Shown here one piece after another: positions 35,048-49,500 of a stretch of DNA of 64,000 nucleotides. Both the position numbers and the translations under genes were made by a program. The DNA is from Eremophila alpestris peregrina. Lineage: Eukaryota; Chordata; Aves; Passeriformes; Alaudidae. The notes below the pieces were generated by a model that was given only the letters and a program-made list of their open reading frames with translations, was not told the origin of the DNA and did no database searches. The stretch lies in the NCBI GenBank assembly GCA_009792885.1, contig WMCF01000232.1:65265-129264 (forward strand). The letters run 5' to 3'. Position 1 is the first letter of the stretch, and each line of letters starts with the position of its first letter.

Positions 35048-38000
35048 AAATTCCCAAGTTTCCTATGCTTCTTGACAGTGCCAAACAACCACAAGAACTT
35101 CCTCAAGGGAAAAAAGCCTCACCTTTGCAAACAAGTGAAGTTGCAATGTTTGTTTTTCTTAGCACTAAGGTGACGTCACTTATCTCTTGGGCACAGATGA
35201 CATTCACAACCACGTGCCTGGACCACAGCTCAATTATCACTTTCCCCTAAACAGTCTGAGAGAAGAAAAAACAAGTATGCTCTACAGGAAATGAGGAAAG
35301 CTTGGTCTTGAGCTTCATTTTGAAAATTCTTCCAGTTAAGCCTCCAAATTGTTTTTTTTTTTTCCCTACACCTTTTCACATGCAGAAGGTTTCTCATTTG
35401 TGCAGGCAGGCTCAGGAGCTGCATGTGCAGCTGCACACAACGTGGGCACAGCACCTGCTGCACTAAAAGCTCTCTGCAGACAAGCAGCCACCTTCCAGCT
35501 ATGCAGCCCAAGCATTTTAAACCATCTCCACCCTTCAGGAGACCTCTTACTGCCTTTGTGGAACACTTATTTCAGGTGGCCAAGATCCTGCCCACCTGGA
35601 TTCAGGTGCTGTTCATGAGCAGAAGTTCACAGCCCAATTCACAGCAGGTAGAACCAGAAGCATTCAAGATTTCTGCAGCAAAATGGAATGACTTCATTTT
35701 AATAGGTAAACATGATGAGCTGCACAAATGACTGCTGAGGCATTAGACATCATTAGTCCCACAGAGAAAGCACTAATGTCCTGCAGTATCAAATTGTTTA
35801 TCACTAATTTGCAGAGGCTGAATCCACAAATACATTTCTATCATTTTGCAGTTGCCTAATTAATTACATATATTAAGCAAATTAAACTGAAGGATGCAGC
35901 AAGTACTCCCAGGGCAACCAGTGCCTGTGTCACCAGCAATTTGCTGCTTTTGCATTCAGAAGCACTCACAATTTTCTTTTAGTGGCAAAGACAATCATAA
36001 AAGGATGAAAGCAGGAATCTCACTAGTAGAGCAGAAATCAAAAGAGACTTCTATTGCATTGAAATTAGTGAAAGAACTCCAAGAGGAGAACTTCATAAAC
36101 ATGTGCAGGAATGAACACGTGTTCAGTCCTTGAATATTGTTGTGTTCCATGCATATTTTGTGTCACACAGACAACAGAAACAATGAGTGAAGTGTCACCA
36201 CAGCCATTTATTTAAAAGGCACGCACATTTTTTGTTAATTTTTAAAGATACTGATTTTTCATTGTGATTCAAAATCATCTTCCAAAAATAATTTCTGATA
36301 CTTGTGGAGCTCTATTTAGGTTTTGAAAAAAATATTATTGGCATTCTTTTTTCCTGTACGGCAAGAGCACAGGACATTTGAGGAGCACAGTACATGTTTT
36401 CTATCTTCATATACAGGGGAAAAAAAAACCACCCAAAAAATCAACCCAAAATTACTCAAATCAGAAGGAAACATATGCAAGGGCAATTCCACAGCTACTT
36501 GGTGGTAAATTATAGACCACAATGTGTCCCTTAGTGGGCGTGCAGAATGCGTGATCCAGAGTTTGGAATGTCCTCATTTCCTGACATTTTTTTCCCTTTC
36601 ATTTATCTGTGGAAGAACTGCTGACTGCCACATTGGATAGGAAGAAGCAAACTTATTCTTTCATGCTTGAAGTGTGAGACTTCGAAGTGACTAATTCTTC
36701 TGTTCCAGTATTACAGCAGCAGTCCTGCAAGAAAGCAGACATAAAATACCTCTGCCCATCTTCCTCTTTTACCTCTATTGTGAGACAAAGTTTTTAGAAT
36801 CTTCTTGGAGTCGTCTGTGAAATCTTAAATACGCCCCAGAATACAAAGTCAAAGCCCTTCTACACTTGTTGATACCAGCATTTGTACTTAGGTCAAATAA
36901 ACCACTCAACTTAAATCCTACACAACTAAAAGAACTCTTTCACTCCATATCTTCCAGACCCTTAGAGTGGTTTTACTTCAAAGTCCAAAACTATGCCATC
37001 ATTTCTGGGATGAACAAAAAGTCCTCTAATAAACAGCAAAAGGCAGTAAACGAAAGAATTCCATTGATACAGAACATAGTAATAACATTTTCAGGAGAAA
37101 ATTGCTTGCAAGATATACAAAGCTCCAACCACCTAAGAAAACAATGTGCAATTTGGTTTCTTACTTCAAAGCAGGAGATGGCTATAAAGTTTTTCTGGAA
37201 AGTGCATGAGTTTAAGCCCAAAATCTGATCAGCCATCCCTTCCCTAGGAATAGGTCATTAAAGCATAACATATTTAAAGCGTAAAGTAATTCACTACAAT
37301 ATTTATAATCTACAAAGCAGATAGCACTTTTCAAAGTATCTTTTCACCAGAAATCACAGGCTAGCTCTGTCTGCCAAACAGCCTAGATATTCCCTTAAAG
37401 GTTACTCTGCTGCAGTCAATACCAAATTTCCCCTTCCAAACTTTTCTATTAATTGAGGAGGGCCTGTATTGAGCCTTTTCTTCCATTTTAATACTTATTT
37501 CCTCTTGGATATCCTTTATTTTGTTTCCATTGCTGGCAGCTGTTCCTCCCTGGCACTTGGATTTTGCTGGCCACTCAGAAGCATCACAATCCAGGCAGTC
37601 CAGCCTTGGATGGAACAGGCTCAATCATTCTCTCTCTCTTTGGCATCTTTGGTCCATGTCCAGAGCACTCACTAGCTCTCTATAATTTTATCTCTTTTCT
37701 TTCAGGGAGCACACGGTTACTGAACAAACTGATCCTTAACTCTGTGTGCAACACATCATTTGGAAATCTCCATTTCAGCAACCACAAGCAGTTTGCAGAT
37801 TTGGCTGTTGAAAGTCTCTTAAATTCTAAATACACTCATGTGCTCACCAACCTGGTTCTCTAAAGAGTCTAAAAGACTAAGATTGAAGCCCTCTGAGTGC
37901 ACAATAATCCCTGTTCTACACAGAAACAAAAGGCACACCAAGCATTAGCTTTCCCTCACTTCTCAGTGCTCTTGTTCTCACCATCCCAAATGCAGCTGGC

Positions 38001-39699
38001 CAAAGATCTGTAAAATCCAGATTTCTTTTCATGGTATCACTCATCAAAGCCTTTCAGTTCCTTCACCTGCCAGCTGAGCCATCACCTGTTCACCTGGCAG
38101 AGTGGTTAGGGATCTGTTAGGGTTTTGGTTTGACCACTCCTTCTGCTATAAATCACATGAGACTTGTGGAACTCTTCAGAGAAGCAATGCTGAAGTGACC
38201 CTGTCCTCCGCATCATAAAGCTGGCATTTCTTAAAACATGGCATTTTTCTCCATTACTGCACACTTAGTGAGGATTAAAGAGAATTCACAAAGCAAATCC
38301 AGGTTGCTGATTTGTCAGTAAATACTGATGTTTGTTTATGTTTTAGGCCCTGTAAAAGCCATCTGCAGAAACAGACAGCAAGCAGCAGGAATCAATTTTG
38401 GGGTTTTTGGTTAGTAACAAACACTCAGAGGAAAACCACAATGGCATGGTCTTTGAAATGAAATGGTCTTTATCCATAGTCTTGCTGTTTAGAAGGAAAA
38501 AAACCCACCACGTATAAACAAAGAGCCCAAATAAACAGGAAGGGTTTTGTCTGGAAAAAGTCTCTGGAGTTCTGTGATGCTAGTGAGTGAAATTCAGGGC
38601 TGCAAGCACAGTTCCACTAAAGTCATCAGCATTAAGAGATGGCCCTCCTGCACATCAGAAATGTCTTCCATCTCTACAGATAAGAGTCTCCTGAGGTTAA
38701 TTTAGTGGTGAAAATAAGATCTACTGCTCTTTCAATTCACCAAAGAATATCTGTGAAAGAACTGAATTCTATTTCACTCTGGCGACCATCAGCAGAATTT
38801 CCTACTAAAATTCTGTCACATACATCTGAAAAAACCAGGATTGAACAGGTGCTTGAAAGGCTAAGACACCAAAATACTGGTGACTGATGAGCTGCATTTT
38901 TCAGTAGGAAATGTTATTCTGTTGAAAACAGCACCAAAATGCAAATATTTAAGCCTGTTCTTAGGACTCACACCACACTTTAATATTTTTCTTTTAGGTG
39001 GATGAGAATACAGCATAATTGAGGCTATTCTTTCATTAGTGCAGCACACTCAGAGCAAGTCTGAATAGCAAAACTGGTGTAGGTGTAAATTAAAGCCTCA
39101 TGCTTATAGGTGTCATCCTTCAAAGCTCTCCTTGATTTAGTAACCTAGTATCTTTTCAGGGATATTACAAAGCCTGCTAACTATGGAGTAGCCATTTAGG
39201 AAGAAGGGAAAAAAGCCAAAATGTCCTTTTATTATAAAAGCACTTGAAGGAAATTTAAATGGGACAGCAGTAGAAAAAGTAAAGTTGGAATAAAAAGTTG
39301 CATTTCTCAGACATTTTTTTGTTTGAAAGAAAAGGAATTGTCTGTAGCAGTAGGACACAGATATTTTTAAATACAGAAATAAATACAAATGCTGAGGACT
39401 ACGTGAACTTCATATCTGTATGCAGGTCTAGATTGCCTCAAGAAGAATGAGAAACAGATTCTGCTTTTCATTCCAGGAGTGCACCATCACTAAGGCATCA
39501 AGGAGCTCTCCAAGTTGTAATTCATTAATTCATCATTACATCTAATTACTTCACATCTCCCAGTAAGTCTGGCCATTCAACATTTATCCTCACTAAACTT
39601 AAGGGATGTAAGGAATCAGTGTAATTAAACAGGAATTCTGCATCCTGAGCCTCTGCCATCTTGTCTCTCTAAACTGAACCAAGGCCCATGGACCCAGGC
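35048..39699. other. Intergenic; no gene seen
   Basis: AT-rich unique sequence. Two patches are dense in TAATTA-type homeodomain words, at about 35850-35885 and 39516-39552. Open frames up to about 120 codons (36866-37228 plus) show no recognisable domain. Confidence 0.7.
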
Positions 39700-40575
39700 A
39701 TAGTAAAGATATTAATACAATAAATTTTGATAGGCATTGCTACTTTTTGATGTCAATATCCATTGGCATCAGTACTCATTGATGCCTGTTAGTTTCACAA
39801 TTGTGATATTGACAGGCATTGACATTTATACACATCATTGCCTTTTGATACCAATAGGCAATGATGATACTGATATCAATACTTTTATTTTCTAATGCCA
39901 ATTTCAATAGCTATCTTAATGCATTGACAATTTATCAGTACTTCCTTAATTTGGAACCAAATTTCAATATTAGAACGCATCAAAACCTATTTAAATATGA
40001 GTTTTGATACCAGTAGGCATTCAAAGATTAAGGTGCCTAGTCAAAGGAATCAATACCTTTAACATCAATGTCTGTCAAAACTAATCTCAATACTGGCAGG
40101 CACCCATAGCTATCAATTTCAGTGTTGATTTTTATATCATTAGGCATCAACATCTATAGGTATCAACGGGTAGGAATTAATACCTATCAATTTCTGTAGT
40201 GAATTTGAAACCAATAGGCAACAATAGACATTGATAGGCATGAAAATCTATCAATTTCAAGAGCTACTAATTTCAATAGTCATCTATACCTACTGATTTT
40301 TATATCAGTAGGCATCTATACCCATTGATATTGATACCTTTCAAAAGCAAGACTAGTTAATATTTATAGGGTTTTTTTATACCTACTGATAGGTAAGTAT
40401 TGATACAGTGATTTAGATAGGAATTGATACCTATCAACATGATACCTCTTGATAGAGATATTTATTGTTATGGCAATCATCAGTAGACATTAATACCAAC
40501 TGGTAAGTACCAATACCTATGAATCTGATACCAATTTACTTTTATACCCATCAATATCAATCAATTTAAATAACT
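39700..40575. repeat. Degenerate repeat tract rich in ATTGATA/TATCAAT words
   Basis: Over about 870 bp nearly all the sequence is built from variants of two words. One is TTTTGATACCARTAGGCAT, with good copies ending near 39860, 40020, 40147, 40220 and 40315. The other is CTATCAATTTCARTAG, with copies near 39896, 40110, 40184, 40249 and 40268. Both orientations occur. I count about ten exact ATTGATA or TATCAAT words. Copy spacing is irregular (about 159, 127, 74 and 94 bp), so it is not a simple satellite. The tract is AT-rich, has no long open frame, and starts and stops fairly sharply against ordinary sequence. Confidence 0.8.
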
Positions 40576-43500
40576 GGGTGTATTAAGAGGCTTCCTATCA
40601 CTTCCTATGGATGGTTACACATTGGCCCAAAGAGTCAGGTGAAGCTTTGCTATGTAGGTTACAGGTTGTATTATTTGGTATGGAGCTTGTTCACTTCTGC
40701 TGAGCTTCCTGAAGCAAAATGTTGAAGAAAAAGCAGATTAGGTGTGCAAAATCCTGTATTTCAGCTAGTGTGGGCAAAAATCAAAGTCACAGATGCAGGG
40801 GTTATTTGTTAATAACTGATCATTGATACTTGGACAGAGGAGCAATATGGAACCATCCTGCAATTCCATTATATCCAGGAATTCTGAGTACTTGCATGTG
40901 GCTCAAATGAATTTGGTTTCCTTGGAAGTCAGTTCTCTTTCAAACAGGTTAAGTTTCTCTTGAGCATCTCTCCAGATGCCTCCGTTTCAGCCCATGGAGA
41001 TGTCCTTCCTCCCTTCAGGTTCTGGAGAGTTACTGGCCCCACCTGGATTTCCCTGCACAGTGCTGGATGCTCTGCCCTGCCCACAGCTGTAATTCTGAAG
41101 GCTGCCAGCACAGCCAGCCCTACCCCTTTGTCCCTTGCAGCTGCAAACATCCTCTCTCTGTCCCACACACCCCTCCAAACCCAGCAGGGAGAGACACACT
41201 CCCAACAGAGCTGTCTGAGAAGCTCCAGTGTCACATGGAAAGACAGTTGGATTTACTAGCATTGTTTCTAACTTTCAGTGTTTTGGATTTGTGGTTTCAA
41301 GTTGCTTCTGTGACTGCAGAACAAACAATAGCTATAAAAGCTGCTGCTTGCTGGTGTTACCCTAGCACAGACCAGTGCTGCAAGGGGAATATCAGTGTGT
41401 GTGCTGTCACTGCCACATCCTGAAGAGGCAGACTCCCAAAGTTCACCTCCTGCCTGCTGGAGAAGGCTAGGATGCCCAGACTAACACTCCTTGCTGGTGG
41501 TAAATGTCACCGTGGTGTCACATTGCCATGTCTAGTTTAAAAAAGTCTGACATTTAAAAGATAGGAGCTTAGAAATGTCCTCCCAGCTGCACCACGGATG
41601 CAGTACTGAGTGGCAGGGAGAACTTGCCTCTTCTAGCAATTCAGACAGTCTTCCTTCAGCACTTCTGGTTTTTCCCAGGGCATTTTCCATGCAAACAGTG
41701 GCTCTGCTCAAATCCTAAAAACATGACCACAACCCTGAGAAGCACAGCTGATGGCCTGTGCTGAATCAGGGAATTCAGGATGGATGGATGAAATACACTA
41801 CAGCAGCACTTGCCCCACCAAACCTGAGAATGAAAACTGAGAGGCCCCCACCCTCCAGTAAAGTCTGTCAATATAAATGGGATCCAAACATCTGTGCAGC
41901 TGCTTCATTGAGAGAACAGTCACTATATGGGATGGAGATTTTCAATTCAACCTGGAGCAATTTTCACAAGTCATAACAGATCCATGTCTGAGTATTTAGA
42001 GACAGAAACAGGGTGATGCAGTAAAACAAGTTGGAGAAAGATGAAATGGCTCATAAGACTGAGGGCCAGCACCTTGGCTTTTAAGTTATTTCTCATAATT
42101 TCTCAGCAGCTCTATGAGGTTGCTGCTGAAACACACACAGCAACTCCTGATGTTGAGACATGCAGAGGAGAGAAGGCCTACTGCAATCCTCCAGCACCTC
42201 AGCCAATAACTGCTTTCTATGTCAGAAAAGTGGTACTTCATCTCGTGTTTGTGGGTCAGGGACAAGCTCCACCAAGTTAGTGCCCTGTGAACAGGCTGAT
42301 CCCTGGCAGTGAGTGTGAGAAAGGGGCTGCACTGGGGGCTCCCAGCACAGGAACCTCAGAGCTGTGCTTTAAACACAGCTCCCCGAGCTGGGGCTGAGCT
42401 GGGTCACTCAGAGTCCTTATTCACTCAGAGTAAGAACTGCAGAAGGAATTCCTGAGCATTTTTTCCACAACTGATGGCTCTGAAGGAGGTATTTTAAAAA
42501 GTATCAGACCAGCAGAGCACAGCTTCTTTGTGGCTCTGAGCCTGGAGATGTGAGCCTTCCAGGAAGGTCAGGGGACCTTTGTAGGGCTGGGATCCAGGGC
42601 ACAGAGAGTCACTGACCCCAGCACTGAATGGGAACATGGAAGGGGCCATTTCTTGGCCTGTCCTTGAAGAATCCTATGTGGAACTGGGATCCTGGAGCAA
42701 AGTCCAGAAGAGCCACTCTCTGGACTCTTCTACATCTGTCAGATGCTGTTCCTGAGCCCCTTAAGGGCTCAACCTTCACTTTTTAGCTAGTTGAATTCCT
42801 CATTACTTGCCAGTATCCTCTTTCAACAGCCAGCATGAGACTGATGACTTCCAGGTCAACAGCAGATACGTTTGATGGCACTAAAATCCCAATTCATGCA
42901 CAGCTCAAAGACTCAGATCTTTGGGGGCCCCAAAGCTGCAGGTTTCTGAATTTCATGAGGTAAAACAAGCAAATCTAGACTTGGCAAAAGGTGGTGAACT
43001 AAGTGGAAGCAAAGAGAAATAGGAATTCAGCAAAGGAAGACAGAAAGAGAAAGATGAGCAGTTACAGAAGGAAAAGGATTTCAATTCCAGACAGGTACAG
43101 ATGAATGAGGAAGGTTTCTTCAGGATGCTGTGAGATCCTCATCCTGACCCTTCTGTATTTAGTCCTCCACAGTAACCTCATGGTGGCAAACCCCAAACTG
43201 AAGGGCAGAGCCTAACAAATTCCAACACTAGAGCATATTTGTGCCTCAACTTCCAGGTCAGATCCCTCCTAGAGGAATTTAGTTGATTCTAGATCCCTTT
43301 GAGAACTGCATACATACGCAGTCAGTTGGGACAATCAAGGGCTTCACTTCCAAACCAAACTCACATTTAAAATCCAGCTGCTAATGCAGACACAGTTTTA
43401 GTCTTCCCATTACTGTTCTAAACCTTGGCCAGGTTTTTTCTCTCTTCTGCTTTTACTTGCAAACAGGTAATTATTTTCTTGTACTTAGATCTGGGGAACC

Positions 43501-46500
43501 CAGTATCTGACATTTACAAACGTTTTTATCCACCACTAAATGAACTACACCCATTGCCTAGCCAGGAAACTTCCCTCCTCCCCATCATCAGAGGCGTCTA
43601 AATGTTTAACCTCACAGCCTAAGGATTAAATAGACACAGGATGTGATGTAAAAACCATGGTTTCTATTGAAAATAGCTAAAGCCTAAAATTAAGGATTAC
43701 ACTCCCTTTATACTGGTCATTGGATAAATAGGGTATCCATTTATTGGAGTTCCCATGCTTTCAGAATAAAAAAAAAAAGCCTGCAATTGTTTGGGAGAGC
43801 GGGCTGGAACAAGTTAGTTTTACACTTTTTTCTTGGAATCAGGGTTGAAGAGAATGTATTAGCAAGTGTAAGTAAACCTGTAAGTGTAAGATCTTTGCCT
43901 GTGCTATACGTATTTTAGACACAAATTAAGATTATTTCACCTTTTGTGGGGCAAAAAAAAAACCCATCTTGAAGTTTCATTATAAAAAAAGTAAAACCAA
44001 TCACTATAAATCCTAAAGAATGTGAAGTCTAAGGTACATCCTCAATTTTTTGTGTTGAATGAGGAAGGGTCACCTGCAATATTTGACCTACATAGTCACA
44101 CCACATGTGCATACAGAAATGCTCCAAAGCTTTTCAAGGGTACAGGGTTCTGGAAAAAAAGAGCAAACAAGGACCATCCCCACAGAATTTACCTGCCAAG
44201 TACAAATTTTCCCAAAACTACATTATTGGCTGTAGCTCTTGTGCATGGCACACCTGAGAAAACCTTTAATTGCCAAGAGCTACTGATCTCCTGGATTTAG
44301 GAGCCTCTGGAAAATGAAAACAGCAAGTTGCAATTCAGCAGCTAATAAGAACAGACACACACACACAAAAATCATTCTCTTAATAAAGCTGAAAAGCTCA
44401 CATCAATTTCAGTGTCCTTGAGATACTGGAAGTGCACCCGAGGTCAGTTCCAGCTGATGTTAGTCCCACGGGGAGTTTTTAAACTGCTGTTCACTAAGCT
44501 GGAGTCACTCCTGCTTTTCATGTCAATAAATCATGGTATTCATGCCATCAGCCAGAACTCACTGTGGCATGCCATCCCCATCTCATCATCCTATGGGGGG
44601 TCTAATATAATTTACATAACCAGCACAGTACAGGCCAATATATGCTAAGTGAGTCTTGCCTAATTATTTTGCCCAGATTTTAGACTCATGTTGACTCCAA
44701 TTCACCAGGCTACTTTTTGATGGAATTTACTTCTAGCTACAGTTAGATTCAAACTGGTATTTTCCCAGCTCTGTTGCAAGCCAAGGAGATTGACCATAGT
44801 TCTAATATCTTTTCCCAACAGCCCACTTTAAATAAAACACGTTCTCCATTGACCCAAGTGAGTCCCAGGCATCTGCAGGAAAATTAAAGAATCAATCAAA
44901 TTAACCTTCTGGCCCTCCTGCACTCGCCCATTTGCTTACCCACTCCGAATTTGGGATCTATACATTTCTTTGCTAATGCACTGTTTCCAGCACTGCTTGG
45001 GACTTTACTGCTATTATTGTAACTTGCCCAGTCATCTGCATCACGTTCCTAATTGTTTGTCTTTCTTGTTGAATGACTGTTCAAGGGAAAATTCTGATTT
45101 GGCAGTTCATACTTAGGAAGACTCTATCTGGCAAAATGCAGATTTTACCTTAAGATGCTGCATTTCTACTAAGCTCCTTCTGAAGAAATGTTCAGAACAG
45201 AAAACAGGAAAAGGTGTGGGACTGTAAGAGAAGCACACACACAAGACAAGCCTGTATCATTTACAAACATCAGAATTGTGTCATTTCTTCCAGTGATGAG
45301 ACTACCACAAAGTCCGGTTTATTCTGCAACCTCCTAAACGTTGGGTGTCAAATGCCACATATTTTAAACATTTTTTCCCCTAGCAATGGTCTCTGCCAAA
45401 TAATCCTGAAATTAAAAATAAAAAGAAGGGATAAGGGAATAAAAAGCCCTACAAGGCACTTGTAGTTTTTGAAACACTGTATCTGTTTAATATTAGAGTT
45501 ATTTCAAATACTGTGAGCCATCTGGAACATTATGGCTCCGTCTTGACTGCCAGAAATGGGTTTCTTTTGTTTATTCACTAGTAGAGACAGTTTCTAGTCT
45601 ACAGAGAGTCTTAGTCTTATCACTAAACAAACCAGATAGTCAGCCATGAACAAACGAGCACAGTGAACCCTGTCCTTAAATGCCCCCCAGCAACAGCCTT
45701 GAGACTTCACAGTGGGTGGCTCATCTATCACAGGTAGGCAAAGCCTGAAAACACATTATTGCTGCTGGTACAAAAGGGTTTTCCCCTATGGAAATCCTTG
45801 CTTTCTGCAAAGGCAAACCCCAGCACCTGAGAACTTGTAATTGCTAAAGAATTTTCTGGAGAAAATATAGACTCTGTGTAGAAGGAAAAGGATATCTCAA
45901 CTCAGATGTACTTCAGTATAAAAATGGGTGATTAAACCAAGGCCTTTTGTCTGTGCTCTCAAGAGACATCTAAAACTTCATGTTAACACAATATGCTCCA
46001 AACACCTTTTGTGTGTGTGGTGTGGGTGCAACACTTAAAGGAAATGAGAGAGTTCTTAAACCCCAGAGCCTGTAAACTTAGCACTTCTGGCATCATTAGA
46101 AGGAAATTCTCTTTCAAAAGGAAAACAAGACCCCCACACACACCTCACCTCAAACTCATTCAGCCCAGAACCCGGCTGGTGCCATTGGTCAGCCCCAAAA
46201 GGGAGCAGCCTTGTTGTGCAAAGCCAGCTGCCATCAATTTGCCTAAGACAAGCCCTGATGAGCTCTCCTGCTCCCAGCAGCATCCCCCAGGCCTGGCCTG
46301 GTCCCTCCCAGAGTCCAGAGCAAGTCTGCCTCACACCACAAGTGTAACCATGCCATGCTGAAGCAGATGTATGTTCTTATCGTTGTTTGCTTGTAAAGCA
46401 ACCAAGTCATTTATTCCTGCCTGATCCATCTCAGCTGCTCAGGGTAAACACATTTGCTTTAGACATGGTCTTTATTGTTAGGCTGCTTTACTGCCTTGCT

Positions 46501-49500
46501 CTCTCTCTCTTTCACCTCCTTTAAGGATATAGGAATATTTCTTTATTTTCTCACTCAAAAATCATAACAATTCCTTTTTCTCCTTTCTTCCAGTAACATC
46601 CATGCAATAAATTTTTGCATATTTATTTCCTTTTCTCTTTGACCCTCACAACTTTGTACACAGAAATTTAATAAACTATGAAATGGGAAAAAAAAACTGT
46701 GATGTTGTATTGAATTTTAAACTTGCACCTACAAAACAGAAATGAAGGAGCCAATGGATTTCTGCCCCAAACCAGAACTTTGGTAACAGCTACAACCTAA
46801 CCTGCATTTTTCTCTGCCACTGGACTGGCAGAGATTACATCCTGCAGCTCTCAGCTCCAGTTTCTCCCGTGCAGGTGAACTACTACATGCCCAATTCAAA
46901 ACCCACCTACAAAAAGAGGTAGCATCAGCACCCCATTTCTTTTCAAATACATTTTTGATCCTTTTTTTCAACGTCTTCTGGCCATGGCAGAGAGAAAGAG
47001 GAGAGAGAGAAAGAATTTGGATTTGACCAGGCAAGAAGATACAACAGGCAGTCTAACACACAACTGGAACCATGGGCAAATTAACACACAGGATCATGAC
47101 ACCTTTATAAACATACCAAAAAAAAATTGTTTTTAAAGCAACAACATTAAGAACTTGCATGAAGTGAGAGTGCAGTGAAAGAAAGAAATATGATTAACAG
47201 TGAAAGAAATTTTGAGTTTGAAAACAAAGATTTTTGGAAGCTGAATTGTACACATTAAATATTTTTCCAGTCCTTGGGACTAATCATTTTGAATATGCTT
47301 ATTTGCTGGTCTGTACTTGACAAAATCCTACACATCCTATGCTCTAAAGAGAGAATAAAAGATAATTGCCACACACTTTCATCCCAGATGAAGGTACAAT
47401 AAAGACCTTCCCTCAAGGTGGCACATCATTGAGAGTCTGGTATAAAAGGTGTGGAACCACAACAGCAAGAACACTTATTCTGCCTGAACAAATGTCTACA
47501 ACAATTTGCAAAGCTAGATGTGCAGCCTTATTTTCCACATTTAAATTAAAAATTGCACTGGAAAGTATTTTTTCAGTTAAATCTGGATATAAAAGCACCC
47601 AATTTAGCAGTAATTCTGGTGGGTTTTGGTTTAGATATGGTTGGTTTAGATAAATGCAGATTCTCTCTCCTGGACCATCACCAAACAGAAAGGAATTGTG
47701 TCACGGGAGAAGAACATGACTGTACTGAACAATTAGAAATGCTCAGGTGACAGCACTAAACTACAAGTCTAGGTGGTTTATAATGATTAAAATAGATCAG
47801 CAAAATACTTTTCTATTATAAACTAAATCTTTCCAAAGAGACAAAATCATGATGATAAAGAGGCCAATGTGGAATTAATCAGAGCTACAATGGCAACACC
47901 AACATTTATCTTCAGGAGATGATGGCTGAACTTGTCAAATACCAACCAGCAAAGAGTTCCTTACTGAGGGTAGAGAAGTCCCACCTATACCAACTGAATA
48001 TTTTATAATCTGCTTGTACAGCAGCTCATCCCTGCAGCTGTCCCTTCCTTTGAAATCCACCTGCTGTTTTAGCTAAAGTGCTGAATTCAGTCTTCAGGAT
48101 CAAGAAGGGTGAAAAACACACAAGCCCCTGCTCTCCTGAAAGTAAAGGTAAAACAAACTGTTTGCTTTCCTTTGAACTAAGTGCTCTTCCTTTGTGCCCC
48201 ACTTCAGAAACCTGGTAGCAGAAAGAGAGAGAGGCAAATGATTTGCAGCAGCCACAGGATGCCAGGCACTGCATGATGCAGCTATTATAGATGTGGTGGT
48301 GCTGAAACCCTTCCCCTCCAGCTGCCAAACATCCCCGTGCCCACAGAGCCCTCTGGTACCCAGCTGGGCAGAAAGGGCAGCCTGAGAACACCCCACTGGA
48401 GTGTCTGTTGTCTTCCTGTGAACTGTGCCTTGTCTGTCAAATGAGCCACTTCAAGAGATGAAGCAGTTACCTGGGTAAAAGACTGCTGCCCCTGGCTATT
48501 AGACAAAATGTATTGCATCTCCAGGCAGATGAGCAAATGACAGAGTTTGACCTAAATTTACTTACAGCTGTAGGAAAAAAGAAAAGAATGATGCTTCACT
48601 GTCTACTGTCAGCCACAAAGAATACCTATCAGTCTGTAACTGCAGATGAAATGCAGTTCTGTAGTTTTCTGTGCCAGCTTTTCAGAGCAATTGCAGGTCA
48701 GGTGACAAAAGACATTTCAGAGAGTTTAGGGCTTTTTCTTGTTGTTTGGTGTTTTTCTTTTTGGAAGCTCTGTGCTAACTGTTTTTGCACTTTAGGGACC
48801 CTAAAATGCTATGTTTCAGAGGTGCTTTGACTAAGCTTTTGTGGAATTTCCACTTTAGACAGATGCAAGATGAATCCTTACAAAAATACCAATCCCAAAA
48901 CAGCAGAAGTACAAACAGATCATAGTCTCACACATTTGCTACACCAGACTAAAGACATGTGCACTTTTTAGAAAAAAGCTTTCAATGGGAGGAGGGGGCA
49001 CTCTGAAATTCCACAGACTCCCTTGATTTCCAGAGCACCTGCTCAGAGCTATTAATATGCAGCCATTTGAAAACAGGTTGAGTTCTTTTATCATTATGTC
49101 ATTTAAAAGAAATCTGGCAAAATATTGCATTCAGTCAACAAGACTGAATATTTCCAATTGAAATTCAAATGTTTGGGGCATCCAACTGTCTTTAAATCTT
49201 TTTTAAATAGATACTCATTCTGGTAACAAGAGTTTTTCAGTCCATAACAGCCCTGACCATGTGGAAAAGCTGGGAAATGAGGGCTAAGGGAATAGTGTAC
49301 ACCAACAAAATAAAACTTGTGTGCAAAGCAGAATGTGTGTCTACACAATCTCCTTCAGGTTACAGAAATAACCTGCAGCTTTATAGGGAAAAAGAAGGAG
49401 AACAAGGGAATAAACAGTGTATGGCAAACCTGGGATGCCACAGCTGAGAAGGGCCCAAGGATAATATGTGTAAAATTTGGGAGCTGCAGGGACTGTCCTT

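Noticed and set aside
41067..41423. 118-codon plus-strand open frame
   Set aside because: It overlaps minus-strand frames of similar length and has no recognisable product or gene context.
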